Source: Propionibacteriaceae bacterium
GTDB taxonomy: Bacteria; Actinomycetota; Actinomycetes; Propionibacteriales; Propionibacteriaceae
DNA length: 8,281 bases
NCBI GenBank assembly: GCA_021323255.1
Contig: JAJTCL010000190.1
Location: forward strand, 1-8,281
Direction of reading: 5' to 3'
The position numbers were made by a program, and so were the translations under genes. Below are positions 1 through 6,796 of the stretch, in pieces (the first letter of the stretch is position 1; every line of letters begins with the position of its first letter). Under the pieces are notes generated by a model. The model was given only the letters and a program-made list of their open reading frames with translations. It searched no databases and was not told the DNA's origin.

Positions 1-657
1 CCAGTCGATGTCGGCTTCCTCCCAGTCGAGCAGTGCCGTCACCTGACCGTCTTGCAGCAACACATTGCCGGGAAAGATGTCGTTGTGGGTAACGCCGCGG
101 GTGATCTTGCGGGCCCTTGCGGTCCGGGTAATCAGCTCGATCGCCTCCTGTCGGGCGTCCGCGATAAGCGGCAGCCAGCACTCGAAGGCACGCGTCATCT
201 GCGCGAGCGGCGGAAACGGTAGTTCGCTCAGTCGGGAATGTCCCGGTCGAGGACTCATGTCGAGCTGAACGTCGTGCAGCCGGCCAAGGGCCGCAGCCAC
301 GGCACGCCGATCGCCAGGCTTCGCCGGAACACCTGGAGCGTACGGAGTAAGCCACAACGGGCGCTCTCTGTGCAGCAGAAAAGTCCGCCCGTCCAGGGTG
401 CGCAGCGGGCCGGGAATCTCGCTCAGGTGAGGTCTCAGAAGTTCCAGCAGCTGATGCTCCCAGGACAGGCCTTCCAGATCGAGTGGCGGATGCTTCACAT
501 GGAGGACCACCGACCGATCGCCTCTCAGAAGGAAGACATCGTTTGCATAGCCGCCTTTGAGTCGCTCCACGGAGATCGGTACTGATAGACCGTACTCATT
601 GCTGACGGCCCGCAGCAGATCTACGGCCGGGGCCGCGGGGTCAGCAGACGGACTCAC
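1..657 (-). CDS. APH/homoserine kinase II-like phosphotransferase (3' end cut by window)
   Basis: This is the N-terminal 219 residues of an aminoglycoside-phosphotransferase-fold (APH/choline kinase/homoserine kinase II) enzyme, which transfers ATP gamma-phosphate to a small-molecule hydroxyl. In reading order I see a glycine-rich loop KGGYANDVFLL at residues 34-44, a VLHVKHP strand whose Lys55 should bind ATP, a helix Glu at 68 (WEHQL), the catalytic loop H-N-D-IFPG-N at 191-198 (Brenner-type HxDxxxxN with catalytic Asp193), and the metal-binding LLDWEE at 209-214. Only the C-terminal helices lie outside the window. I chose GTG at 657 because AGGAGA lies 10 nt upstream. An ATG at 681 is in frame but has a poorer ribosome site, and a stop at 693-691 bounds the frame. 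The substrate cannot be told from sequence: it could be homoserine, a sugar, a thioribose-like compound or an antibiotic. It is transcribed divergently from the acylase gene. The family is secure; the specificity is not. Confidence 0.86.
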   Translation of the reverse strand, partial: MSPSADPAAPAVDLLRAVSNEYGLSVPISVERLKGGYANDVFLLRGDRSVVLHVKHPPLDLEGLSWEHQLLELLRPHLSEIPGPLRTLDGRTFLLHRERPLWLTPYAPGVPAKPGDRRAVAAALGRLHDVQLDMSPRPGHSRLSELPFPPLAQMTRAFECWLPLIADARQEAIELITRTARARKITRGVTHNDIFPGNVLLQDGQVTALLDWEEADIDW

Positions 658-736
658 CTGGTCAGTCTCTCCTGGCTGCATTCGCCCAACTCACGCACTC
701 GCCCGCCAGTGCGTGCCGGGAGTCCCTCAGGTTCGG

Positions 737-752
737 ACATTAGAGTTTGACG
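737..752. promoter_or_regulatory. Overlapping divergent -10 boxes for the kinase and acylase genes
   Basis: On the plus strand, TAGAGT (741-746) matches the actinobacterial TANNNT -10 consensus and sits 6 nt before GTG 753, which suggests a leaderless acylase mRNA starting at that codon. On the minus strand, TAATGT (742-737) also fits TANNNT and would start the kinase transcript near 730, giving a leader of about 75 nt that contains the AGGAGA ribosome site. The two boxes share 741-742, so RNA polymerase could probably occupy only one direction at a time. I see no good -35 for either. This is inference from spacing and consensus only. Confidence 0.4.
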
Positions 753-3308
753 GTGCGTCGCATCAGTCGCTGGCCGATCTTCACCGCGGTGGTGCTGATC
801 CTCGCACTCGGTACCCTAGCCAGCCTGGCAATCGCAACCGTACGCACCTCGTTCCCCGAGAGCTCAGGCCGCCTGATGGTGTCCGGGCTCAAAGGCCAGG
901 TCGAGGTACTTCGGGACTCGTACGGGGTGCCGCACATCTACGCCGACAACCCCGAAGACTTGTTCGAAGCGCAGGGATACGTGCATGCGCAGGACCGCTT
1001 TTTCGAGATGGACTTTCGCCGCCACCTCGCTGCCGGGCGGCTCTCTGAGCTCTTTGGCCTAACGCAGCTGGAAACCGACGCCTACATCCGCACGCTGGGC
1101 TGGCGGCGAGTCGCCGAGCAGGAGCTGGCGTTCCTGGCACCGTCGACTCGGCGCTATCTCGACGCGTACGCCGCTGGAGTCAATGCCTACCTCGCGGGCC
1201 GATCGGCTCGTGACCTCTCCTTGGAATATTCGTTGCTCGGGTTGCAGGGTTTGCGCTACAGCCCGGCGCCCTGGACGGCTGTCGATTCAGTGGCCTGGCT
1301 CAAGGTCATGGCGTGGGACCTGAGTTCGAACCTCACCCAGGAGGCCGATCGCGCGATCATCACCGGCAAGGTAGGTGCCGGTCGTGCCGCACAGCTCTAT
1401 CCGGGATATCCGCTGGAGGGCGACTTCGCACCCATTGTCAGGCGGGGAGACGTTGTGGGTAAGGCATTCGACCCCACAGCCAAGCGGTCATCGGCACGAC
1501 CTCTCGTTGCTGGACTAAGCAATGATCAACTACGCCAGGCCAGGAACGTCCTGGAGAGTGCCGCCAAGATCAATAAGATGGTTCCGCACGTCCTCGGCTC
1601 GGGCTCCGCTGAGTCCGGGATCGGTTCCAACTCCTGGGTGGTGGCGGGGTCCCACACCGAAAGCGGCAAGGCGATCTTGTCCAACGACCCACACTTGGCT
1701 ACCTCCATTCCGTCGGCGTTCGCCCAGGTCGGCCTGCACTGCCGTACGGTCTCAGAGGTCTGCCGCTTCGATGTCTCTGGATTCAGCATGGCAGCCATGC
1801 CTGGCGTGGTCATCGGCAAGAACAACAAGATCGCCTGGGGCCTGACCACCAGCTACGTCGACGCCCAGGACTTGTACCTAGAGGATGTGCGCGGCGACAC
1901 CGTCCGCCAAGGCGACAGGTACGTGCCGCTTCGGGTAATCACTGAGGAGATCCACGTGCGAGGCGAGGACCAGCCGAGAACCATTCGCATTCGCTCCTCC
2001 CGGCATGGACCGCTGCTCTCCGACGTTGACCAGCGATTGCAGCAGGTCTCTCCCAGCAGAGCTGATCCGAACCCGGCCCATTACGCGGTCGCGCTGAGCT
2101 GGACGGCGCTTCAGCCGGGCCGCAGCATGGACGCGCTGCTGGCCATTGACCGCGCGCAGAACTTCGCAGAGTTTCGCGAGGCGGCTGCGCTGCTCAGCGC
2201 ACCCTCACAGAACCTCATCTACGCCGACACCGATGGCAACATCGGTTACCAACTGTCCGGCACCGCTCCTGATCGCCGCACCGGAAACGGAACGAAGCCT
2301 TCACCGGGTTGGGACACCGAATATGACTGGCGCGGCACCATCCCGTTCGGCAAGCTGCCTTACGTGTACAACCCGCCCAGCGGCTATCTGGTTGCTGCCA
2401 ATCAGCAGGTGATCGGAGCGCAATACCCCTATCCACTGGGCTCCAGTTTTTCGTACGGGTGGCGCAGCCAGGAGATCATCGACCGGTTGCGCGATGCGCC
2501 GCCGTTGACCGTGGACAGTGCCGAAGCGATCTTCTACGACGACACCATCCGATTTGCCGCAGACCTGGTACCGATCCTGCTCAAGATCAAGGTTCCCGAT
2601 CCATGGGTGGTTGAGGGGCAACGGACGCTGGTTGGCTGGGACTACTCGGCGACCAAGGACTCCGCGGCTGCAGCGTACTTCAATGTCATCTGCCACAACA
2701 TCTTCAAGTTCACCTTCCGTGACGAGCTGCCAGAGGAGGACCTGTGGCCGACTGGCGGCGATCGCTGGTATGCGGTGTTGACGATCTTGATCAACGAAGT
2801 CGAGAACCCGTGGTGGGATGACGTGAGGACTCCGGACAAGATCGAAACTCGGGACGAGATCCTGCTCGCCGCGATGACCAATGCCCGCAAGGAGATCACC
2901 TCACTGATGTCCCGGGACACCGACCAGTGGCAGTGGGGCAAGCTGCACAGGGTGCAGCTGCAGAATCCGACGCTCGGCAAGAGTGGGATCAAGCCCATCG
3001 AGCGTCTGTTCAACCGCGGTGGATATCAGGTTGGCGGTGGCCCTGCAGTGGTCAATGCCATGGGGTTCGACGACCGGAAGGGGTATGCCGTAACGTCCGG
3101 CCCGGCGATGCGCATGCTTATTGATCTTGGTGACCTTGACGCATCGCGCTGGGTGAACCAGAGCGGCGTATCTGGTCACGCCTTCCACCGTCACTACGAC
3201 GATCAGACCGAACTATGGGCGGGTCAACAACTCTGGCCCTTTGTCTCGTCCCGAGGCGCGGTCGAGGCCCGTTCCAGCTCTCGCCAGGAGCTGTTGCCCA
3301 GCGGCTGA
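753..3308 (+). CDS. Penicillin acylase family (S45) Ntn hydrolase, membrane-anchored or exported
   Basis: This is an 851-residue amidohydrolase of the penicillin/cephalosporin/AHL-acylase family, which cleaves amide bonds after autoproteolysis into alpha and beta chains. Numbered from GTG 753, it has a basic N-terminus followed by a hydrophobic segment at about 7-29 (signal anchor or signal peptide). Next come the alpha-chain signature DSYGVPHIYA at 55-64, and the processing site GIG/SNSWVV, where Ser292 would become the N-terminal nucleophile. Further on are NDPHL at 311-315, RHGP with His418, and ANQQV with Asn550, the expected oxyanion-hole Asn. The usual C-terminal GHAFHRHYDDQ starts at 808. 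Length and motif order are normal for a full precursor, so the enzyme looks active. A TTG at 747 is an in-frame alternative start, but it would precede the predicted transcription start, and neither start has a clear Shine-Dalgarno. The substrate is unknown: beta-lactam side chains, N-acyl-homoserine lactones and acylated lipopeptides are all possible. It appears to be monocistronic, ahead of the separately promoted ileS. Confidence 0.93.
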   Translation: MRRISRWPIFTAVVLILALGTLASLAIATVRTSFPESSGRLMVSGLKGQVEVLRDSYGVPHIYADNPEDLFEAQGYVHAQDRFFEMDFRRHLAAGRLSELFGLTQLETDAYIRTLGWRRVAEQELAFLAPSTRRYLDAYAAGVNAYLAGRSARDLSLEYSLLGLQGLRYSPAPWTAVDSVAWLKVMAWDLSSNLTQEADRAIITGKVGAGRAAQLYPGYPLEGDFAPIVRRGDVVGKAFDPTAKRSSARPLVAGLSNDQLRQARNVLESAAKINKMVPHVLGSGSAESGIGSNSWVVAGSHTESGKAILSNDPHLATSIPSAFAQVGLHCRTVSEVCRFDVSGFSMAAMPGVVIGKNNKIAWGLTTSYVDAQDLYLEDVRGDTVRQGDRYVPLRVITEEIHVRGEDQPRTIRIRSSRHGPLLSDVDQRLQQVSPSRADPNPAHYAVALSWTALQPGRSMDALLAIDRAQNFAEFREAAALLSAPSQNLIYADTDGNIGYQLSGTAPDRRTGNGTKPSPGWDTEYDWRGTIPFGKLPYVYNPPSGYLVAANQQVIGAQYPYPLGSSFSYGWRSQEIIDRLRDAPPLTVDSAEAIFYDDTIRFAADLVPILLKIKVPDPWVVEGQRTLVGWDYSATKDSAAAAYFNVICHNIFKFTFRDELPEEDLWPTGGDRWYAVLTILINEVENPWWDDVRTPDKIETRDEILLAAMTNARKEITSLMSRDTDQWQWGKLHRVQLQNPTLGKSGIKPIERLFNRGGYQVGGGPAVVNAMGFDDRKGYAVTSGPAMRMLIDLGDLDASRWVNQSGVSGHAFHRHYDDQTELWAGQQLWPFVSSRGAVEARSSSRQELLPSG

Positions 3309-3330
3309 GAAGACCGCCCTTTGCTGCTTA

Positions 3331-3359
3331 AGTCGGTGGGACGACTGCTCCCGGCCGGG
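3331..3359 (+). other. Small inverted repeats between acylase gene and ileS promoter
   Basis: AGTCG (3331-3335) pairs with CGACT (3342-3346) across a 6-nt loop, and CCCGGCCGGG (3350-3359) is a perfect 10-bp palindrome ending just before the ileS -10 box. Neither is followed by a T tract, so an intrinsic terminator for the acylase gene is not supported. The palindrome could be a protein-binding site in the promoter spacer, but short G+C-rich palindromes also arise by chance here. Confidence 0.3.
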
Positions 3360-3372
3360 TAAGATCGCGGTC
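3360..3372 (+). promoter_or_regulatory. Predicted -10 box of the ileS leader transcript
   Basis: TAAGAT at 3360-3365 is a strong TANNNT -10 match. It would place the transcription start near 3371-3373, immediately before the first helix of the T-box leader, which is where an ultrashort-Stem-I leader should begin. The expected -35 area (about 3337-3342) does not resemble TTGACA. The position relative to the riboswitch is the main support. Confidence 0.55.
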
Positions 3373-3515
3373 GGATGGCACTGACCCGGCAATCACCGGT
3401 GAGCCTCTGGAAGAACGAGGGCCCAAGAGGTCCTTCAGTAGAACCGGACGGGTGGGCCCGTAACAGCCTACGAATGAGCGGCCGAGTCGTTGATCATGGT
3501 CATCGTGCCCGGCAA

Positions 3516-3550
3516 GCGAGGTGGTACCGCGGTGGAGACATCGTCCTCGT
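3516..3550 (+). promoter_or_regulatory. T-box antisequestrator helix
   Basis: GCGAGG (3516-3521) pairs with CCTCGT (3545-3550), closing a 7-nt bulge TGGTACC (3522-3528) that receives the tRNA 3' end. Above it, GCGGT (3529-3533) pairs with ATCGT (3540-3544), including two G.U pairs, with a GGAGAC loop. This is the classic two-helix T-box antisequestrator, stabilised when uncharged tRNA-Ile is bound. It uses the same 3540-3550 strand as the sequestrator, so the two folds exclude each other. Confidence 0.85.
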
Positions 3551-3575
3551 GCAGCAGCAGGCAACGAGACGAAGG
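3541..3575 (+). promoter_or_regulatory. ileS: Sequestrator hairpin and ileS Shine-Dalgarno
   Basis: Positions 3541-3552 can pair with 3561-3572 in an 11-bp stem, with C3546 and A3564 bulged and an 8-nt loop AGCAGCAG. The 3' arm covers the first bases of GAAGG (3571-3575), the Shine-Dalgarno lying 7 nt before GTG 3583. This fold would limit ribosome access when charged tRNA-Ile is plentiful; the antisequestrator frees it. It also argues that 3583, not any upstream codon, is the ileS start. Confidence 0.75.
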
Positions 3576-3582
3576 CAACACC

Positions 3583-6042
3583 GTGACGATCTACCCCAAG
3601 GCCAGCAGCACGTCTGCGGAGCAGACCCAGCCGGCCGGCGTGCCGCCCAGCCCAAACTTTCCCAGGCTGGAAGAGCAGGTTCTGGCGTATTGGAAAACCG
3701 ACGACACGTTCAACGCCTCTGTCGAGCGAAACCCGGCCGGCAGCAACGGCGCCAATGAGTTCGTTTTTTATGACGGACCGCCGTTCGCCAACGGCCTGCC
3801 GCACTACGGTCACCTGCTCACCGGCTATGTGAAGGACATCGTGCCGCGTTACCAGACGATGCGCGGTCGTCGCGTCGAGCGCCGGTTCGGCTGGGACTGC
3901 CATGGGCTGCCGGCTGAGCTCGAGGCGATGGCGCAGCTCGGCCTGAAGACCAAGTCAGATATCGAAGACCTGGGTATCGCGGCGTTCAACCAGGCGTGTC
4001 GCGAATCGGTGCTGCGCTATACGGCCGAGTGGCAGGAATATGTCACGCGGCAGGCTCGCTGGGTCGATTTCGATCACGACTACAAGACCCTCGAACCGGA
4101 CTACATGGAATCAGTGCTGTGGGCCTTCAAGTCGCTGTACGACAGGGGCCTGGTGTATCAGGGCCTCCGGGTGCTGCCGTACTGCTGGAACGACGAAACG
4201 CCGTTGTCGAGCCACGAGCTCCGGATGGATGAGGACGTCTACCAGGTTCGAGTGGATCCATCGGTCACGGTAGGCCTGCGGCTGCAGACGGGCGAGTTGG
4301 CTATGGTGTGGACCACCACGCCGTGGACCCTGCCGTCCAACTTGTTGATCATGGTGCATCCGGATATCGACTATGTCGTGGTCGAGTCCGACGCCAGTGG
4401 GTCGACCGAGCGGTACGTGCTGGCCGAGGCACGGCTTGCGGCGTACGCAGGAGTGCTGGGCGACGAAGCTCAGCTGGTGCGCCGGGTGAAAGGAACCGAG
4501 CTACTCGGGCTGACGTACACACCGCCGTTCAGCTACTTCCGGGGTCACCCGCGTGCCCACCGGGTCGTGGAGGCGGACTTCGTGACCACCACCGAAGGCA
4601 CCGGGCTGGTGCACAACGCCGGCGCATTCGGTGAGGAGGACAAGATGATCACCGATGCGCTCGGGATCGTGCCGGTTGTTCCGGTCGATGCGGGGGGCAG
4701 GTTCACCGCGCCGGTTGACGACTACGCCGGCGTGCATGTTTTCGACGCGAATCTGTTGATCATTGATCATTTGAAGGCGCGGCTGGAGGTAGACCGCTGG
4801 CCCGAATCGCCAGACGACAACGTGGGCTCGACCACACCAGGCACAGTGTTGCTGCAGCATGAGCCGTATCCGCACTCCTACCCACATTGTTGGCGGTGTC
4901 GGAACCCGCTGATCTACATGGCCGTCTCCAGCTGGTTCGTGGAGGTGACCAAGATCAAGGACCGGATGGGTGAGTTGAATGGCGAGATCAACTGGGTTCC
5001 GGGGCACGTCAAGGACGGCCAGTTCGGCAAGTGGCTGTCTGGTGCTCGGGACTGGTCGATCAGCCGGAACCGTTTCTGGGGAACGCCGATCCCGATCTGG
5101 AAATCCGATGATCCGGCGTACCCGCGGATCGACGTGTACGGATCGATCGCGGAGCTGGAGGCCGACTTCGGAAGGCCGGTAACCGATCTCCACCGCCCGT
5201 ACATCGATGAACTGACGCGGCCAAACCCGGACGACCCGACCGGGAAGTCCACGATGCGCCGCATCGAGGACGTGCTGGATGTGTGGTTCGACTCAGGCTC
5301 CATGCCGTATGCCCAGGTGCACTATCCCTTCGAGAACACCGAATGGTTCGAGCATCACTATCCCGGGGACTTCATCGTGGAGTACATCGGCCAGACTCGC
5401 GGATGGTTTTACACCATGCACATCCTGGCCACTGGGCTGTTCGACCGTCCTGCCTTCAGCAACTGCCTTGTCCACGGCGTCGTGCTGGGTAGCGACGGGC
5501 AGAAGATGAGCAAGTCACTGCGCAACTACCCTGATGTCAGCGAGGTGTTCGATCGCGACGGCGCGGATGCCATGCGCTGGTTCTTGATGTCCTCGGCGAT
5601 CTTGCGTGGCGGCAACCTGATCGTCACCGAGCAGGGCATTCGCGACGGAGTTCGCCAGGTGCTGATCCCGTTGTGGAACGCCTGGTACTTCTTCAGCCTG
5701 TACGCCAACGTTGCCAACGGTGCAGCCGGATACGACGCCAAGATCAACTTTGATTCCTCCGATGTGCTTGATCGCTACATCCTGGCGAAGACAGCTCAGT
5801 TTGTGCAGTCGATGACGGAACTTTCTCGATGCGTTGTCCAACTGGTACATCCGGCGCTCCCGGAATCGCTTTTGGGATGGGGAGTCTGCCGGCTCGTTCG
5901 CGGCCTTCGACACGCTGTTCACCGTCTTGGAGGCGACCACCCGTGCCGCGGCACCGCTGCTGCCGCTGACGACGGAGGAGATCTGGCGTGGGCTGACCGG
6001 TGGACGGTCGGTGCACCTGACCGACTGGCCGGGTGCCTCTGA
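3583..6042 (+). CDS. ileS: Isoleucyl-tRNA synthetase, N-terminal and catalytic part; frame broken near 5815-5822
   Basis: This is IleRS, which activates isoleucine with ATP and charges tRNA-Ile in the cytoplasm. From GTG 3583 the order is the class I HYGH motif at residues 74-77 (PPFANGLPHYGH), WDCHGLPAE from 104, a CP1 editing domain with TTTPWTLPSN near 244-253 and GTGLVHNAGAFGEEDK near 340, PHCWRCRNPLIY, DWSISRNRFWGTPIPIW, VWFDSGSMPYAQVHYPFEN, and KMSKS at 641-645. The sequence reads normally to VLDRYILAKTAQFVQSMTE (residue 746, ending 5820). It then enters a wrong frame of about 73 unrelated residues, ending at TGA 6040-6042. The proper continuation lies in frame +2 from about 5816, and about 16 codons between the two are absent. 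The start at 3583 is set by the Shine-Dalgarno and the T-box; the open frame further upstream is riboswitch, not protein. Identity is certain. Whether the break is real or a sequence artefact is open. Confidence 0.95.
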   Translation: MTIYPKASSTSAEQTQPAGVPPSPNFPRLEEQVLAYWKTDDTFNASVERNPAGSNGANEFVFYDGPPFANGLPHYGHLLTGYVKDIVPRYQTMRGRRVERRFGWDCHGLPAELEAMAQLGLKTKSDIEDLGIAAFNQACRESVLRYTAEWQEYVTRQARWVDFDHDYKTLEPDYMESVLWAFKSLYDRGLVYQGLRVLPYCWNDETPLSSHELRMDEDVYQVRVDPSVTVGLRLQTGELAMVWTTTPWTLPSNLLIMVHPDIDYVVVESDASGSTERYVLAEARLAAYAGVLGDEAQLVRRVKGTELLGLTYTPPFSYFRGHPRAHRVVEADFVTTTEGTGLVHNAGAFGEEDKMITDALGIVPVVPVDAGGRFTAPVDDYAGVHVFDANLLIIDHLKARLEVDRWPESPDDNVGSTTPGTVLLQHEPYPHSYPHCWRCRNPLIYMAVSSWFVEVTKIKDRMGELNGEINWVPGHVKDGQFGKWLSGARDWSISRNRFWGTPIPIWKSDDPAYPRIDVYGSIAELEADFGRPVTDLHRPYIDELTRPNPDDPTGKSTMRRIEDVLDVWFDSGSMPYAQVHYPFENTEWFEHHYPGDFIVEYIGQTRGWFYTMHILATGLFDRPAFSNCLVHGVVLGSDGQKMSKSLRNYPDVSEVFDRDGADAMRWFLMSSAILRGGNLIVTEQGIRDGVRQVLIPLWNAWYFFSLYANVANGAAGYDAKINFDSSDVLDRYILAKTAQFVQSMTELSRCVVQLVHPALPESLLGWGVCRLVRGLRHAVHRLGGDHPCRGTAAAADDGGDLAWADRWTVGAPDRLAGCL

Positions 6043-6796
6043 TCTGCCGGCAGACGATGATCTTGTCGCTGCCATGGACCGGGTACGTGAGGTTTGCTCC
6101 GCCGCCTCGAGTCTGCGCAAGGCGGGCGGACTGCGGGTGCGACTGCCGCTGCCGATGCTCAGCGTCCTCGCCGAGGACGTCGAGGCGTTGCAGCCCTTCG
6201 CGGAGTTGATCAAGGACGAGCTCAATGTTCGCGATCTTGAGCTGGCTGGTCTCGAGACGCTCGCTGCTGGATACGGGGTCACCCAGGTGCTGCAGGTCAA
6301 TGCTCGGGCGGCAGGCCCTCGCCTGGGCAAGGATGTTCAGGTTGCGATCAAGGCCAGCAAAGCCGGTGACTGGTCGGTTGCAGAGGACGGCACTGTGACA
6401 TCAGGCGGAATCGCTTTGCAGGAAGGGGAGTACGCCCTTCGGACCGTGATCGCGGAAGCCGGCTCCAACGGTCAGCAGGCGGTTGCGATGCTGCCACGCG
6501 GTGGCTTCGTGATCTTGGACACTACGGTAACGCCGGAGCTGGCGGCCGAAGGCCTGGCCCGCGACGTGATACGCGCCGTGCAGCAGGCCCGCCGCGACGC
6601 TGGGCTGGCAGTCAGTGACCGCATCACCCTGCGGCTTGCTGGAGACGAGGTCGTGCGGGCTGCGATCGAGGCGTACGCGGACCTCATCACGTCGGAGACG
6701 CTCAGTGCACACCTCGATCTGCCGGAGGATCTGGACGGCACGACTGCGACGGTGGGCACCAACCAGAAGATCACGCTGACCGTCCAAAGGATCTAG
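5816..6796 (+). CDS. ileS: Isoleucyl-tRNA synthetase, C-terminal (anticodon-binding) part in shifted frame
   Basis: This continues the same ileS gene in another frame. From 5816 it reads RNFLDALSNWYIRRSRNRFW, the conserved anticodon-binding-domain segment of IleRS. It continues through LLPLTTEEIWRGLTGGRSVHLTDWP to the C-terminal IleRS domain, ending LTVQRI at TAG 6794-6796. A stop (TGA 5813-5815) closes this frame immediately upstream, so no single-base shift restores the protein: sequence is missing. The ATG at 5834 is the first in-frame ATG, but it falls inside the Trp-rich segment, has no ribosome site and is unlikely to be a real initiator. Joined to the upstream 746 residues and the missing helix, the whole protein would be roughly 1085 residues, close to the size of actinobacterial IleRS. 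This fragment alone has no catalytic site. Confidence 0.93.
   Translation, partial: RNFLDALSNWYIRRSRNRFWDGESAGSFAAFDTLFTVLEATTRAAAPLLPLTTEEIWRGLTGGRSVHLTDWPGASDLPADDDLVAAMDRVREVCSAASSLRKAGGLRVRLPLPMLSVLAEDVEALQPFAELIKDELNVRDLELAGLETLAAGYGVTQVLQVNARAAGPRLGKDVQVAIKASKAGDWSVAEDGTVTSGGIALQEGEYALRTVIAEAGSNGQQAVAMLPRGGFVILDTTVTPELAAEGLARDVIRAVQQARRDAGLAVSDRITLRLAGDEVVRAAIEAYADLITSETLSAHLDLPEDLDGTTATVGTNQKITLTVQRI

Larger units (their letters stand above)
3372..3582 (+). promoter_or_regulatory. Ile-specific T-box riboswitch, translational type, controlling ileS
   Basis: The leader senses uncharged tRNA-Ile and controls ileS translation. Stem I is ultrashort: GGC (3377-3379) pairs with GCC (3403-3405), and CCGG (3386-3389) with CCGG (3396-3399). 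The six-base terminal loop CAATCA holds the isoleucine specifier codon ATC (3392-3394). Next come a Stem II-like conserved element (GGAAGAACG from 3409) and a hairpin ACGGG/CCCGT (3448-3452 with 3457-3461). A tentative Stem III is closed by GCCG (3481-3484) and CGGC (3510-3513). The T-box core AGGTGGTACCGCG is at 3519-3531. Its TGGT can pair with the tRNA ACCA end, and the last T matches discriminator A73 of tRNA-Ile. There is no terminator with a T run, so control acts on ribosome access rather than by attenuation. This architecture is known for actinobacterial ileS leaders; the pairings given are read directly from this sequence. Confidence 0.93.

Noticed and set aside
238..585. 115-codon plus-strand open frame
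   Set aside because: It is antisense to the kinase gene, whose minus-strand frame carries clear catalytic motifs.
3331..3346. Hairpin AGTCG/CGACT as a terminator of the acylase gene
   Set aside because: The stem is only 5 bp and is followed by a G+C-rich palindrome rather than a T run.
3490..3582. In-frame upstream extension of the ileS reading frame
   Set aside because: The region is the T-box core and sequestrator; its peptide resembles nothing in IleRS, and the Shine-Dalgarno points to GTG 3583.
3328..3903. 191-codon minus-strand open frame spanning the T-box and ileS start
   Set aside because: It overlaps a well-supported riboswitch and the HYGH region of ileS, and has no domain or ribosome site.
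4501..5193. 230-codon minus-strand open frame opposite ileS
   Set aside because: It lies wholly inside conserved ileS sequence and has no recognisable motif.
5812..5840. Programmed ribosomal frameshift in ileS
   Set aside because: No slippery heptamer is seen, and shifting frame would still leave out about 16 conserved residues, so a deletion or artefact explains it better.
5515..6330. 271-codon open frame on the minus strand opposite ileS
   Set aside because: It is an antisense shadow of a G+C-rich coding strand, with low-complexity Arg/Ser/Ala composition and no recognisable domain.
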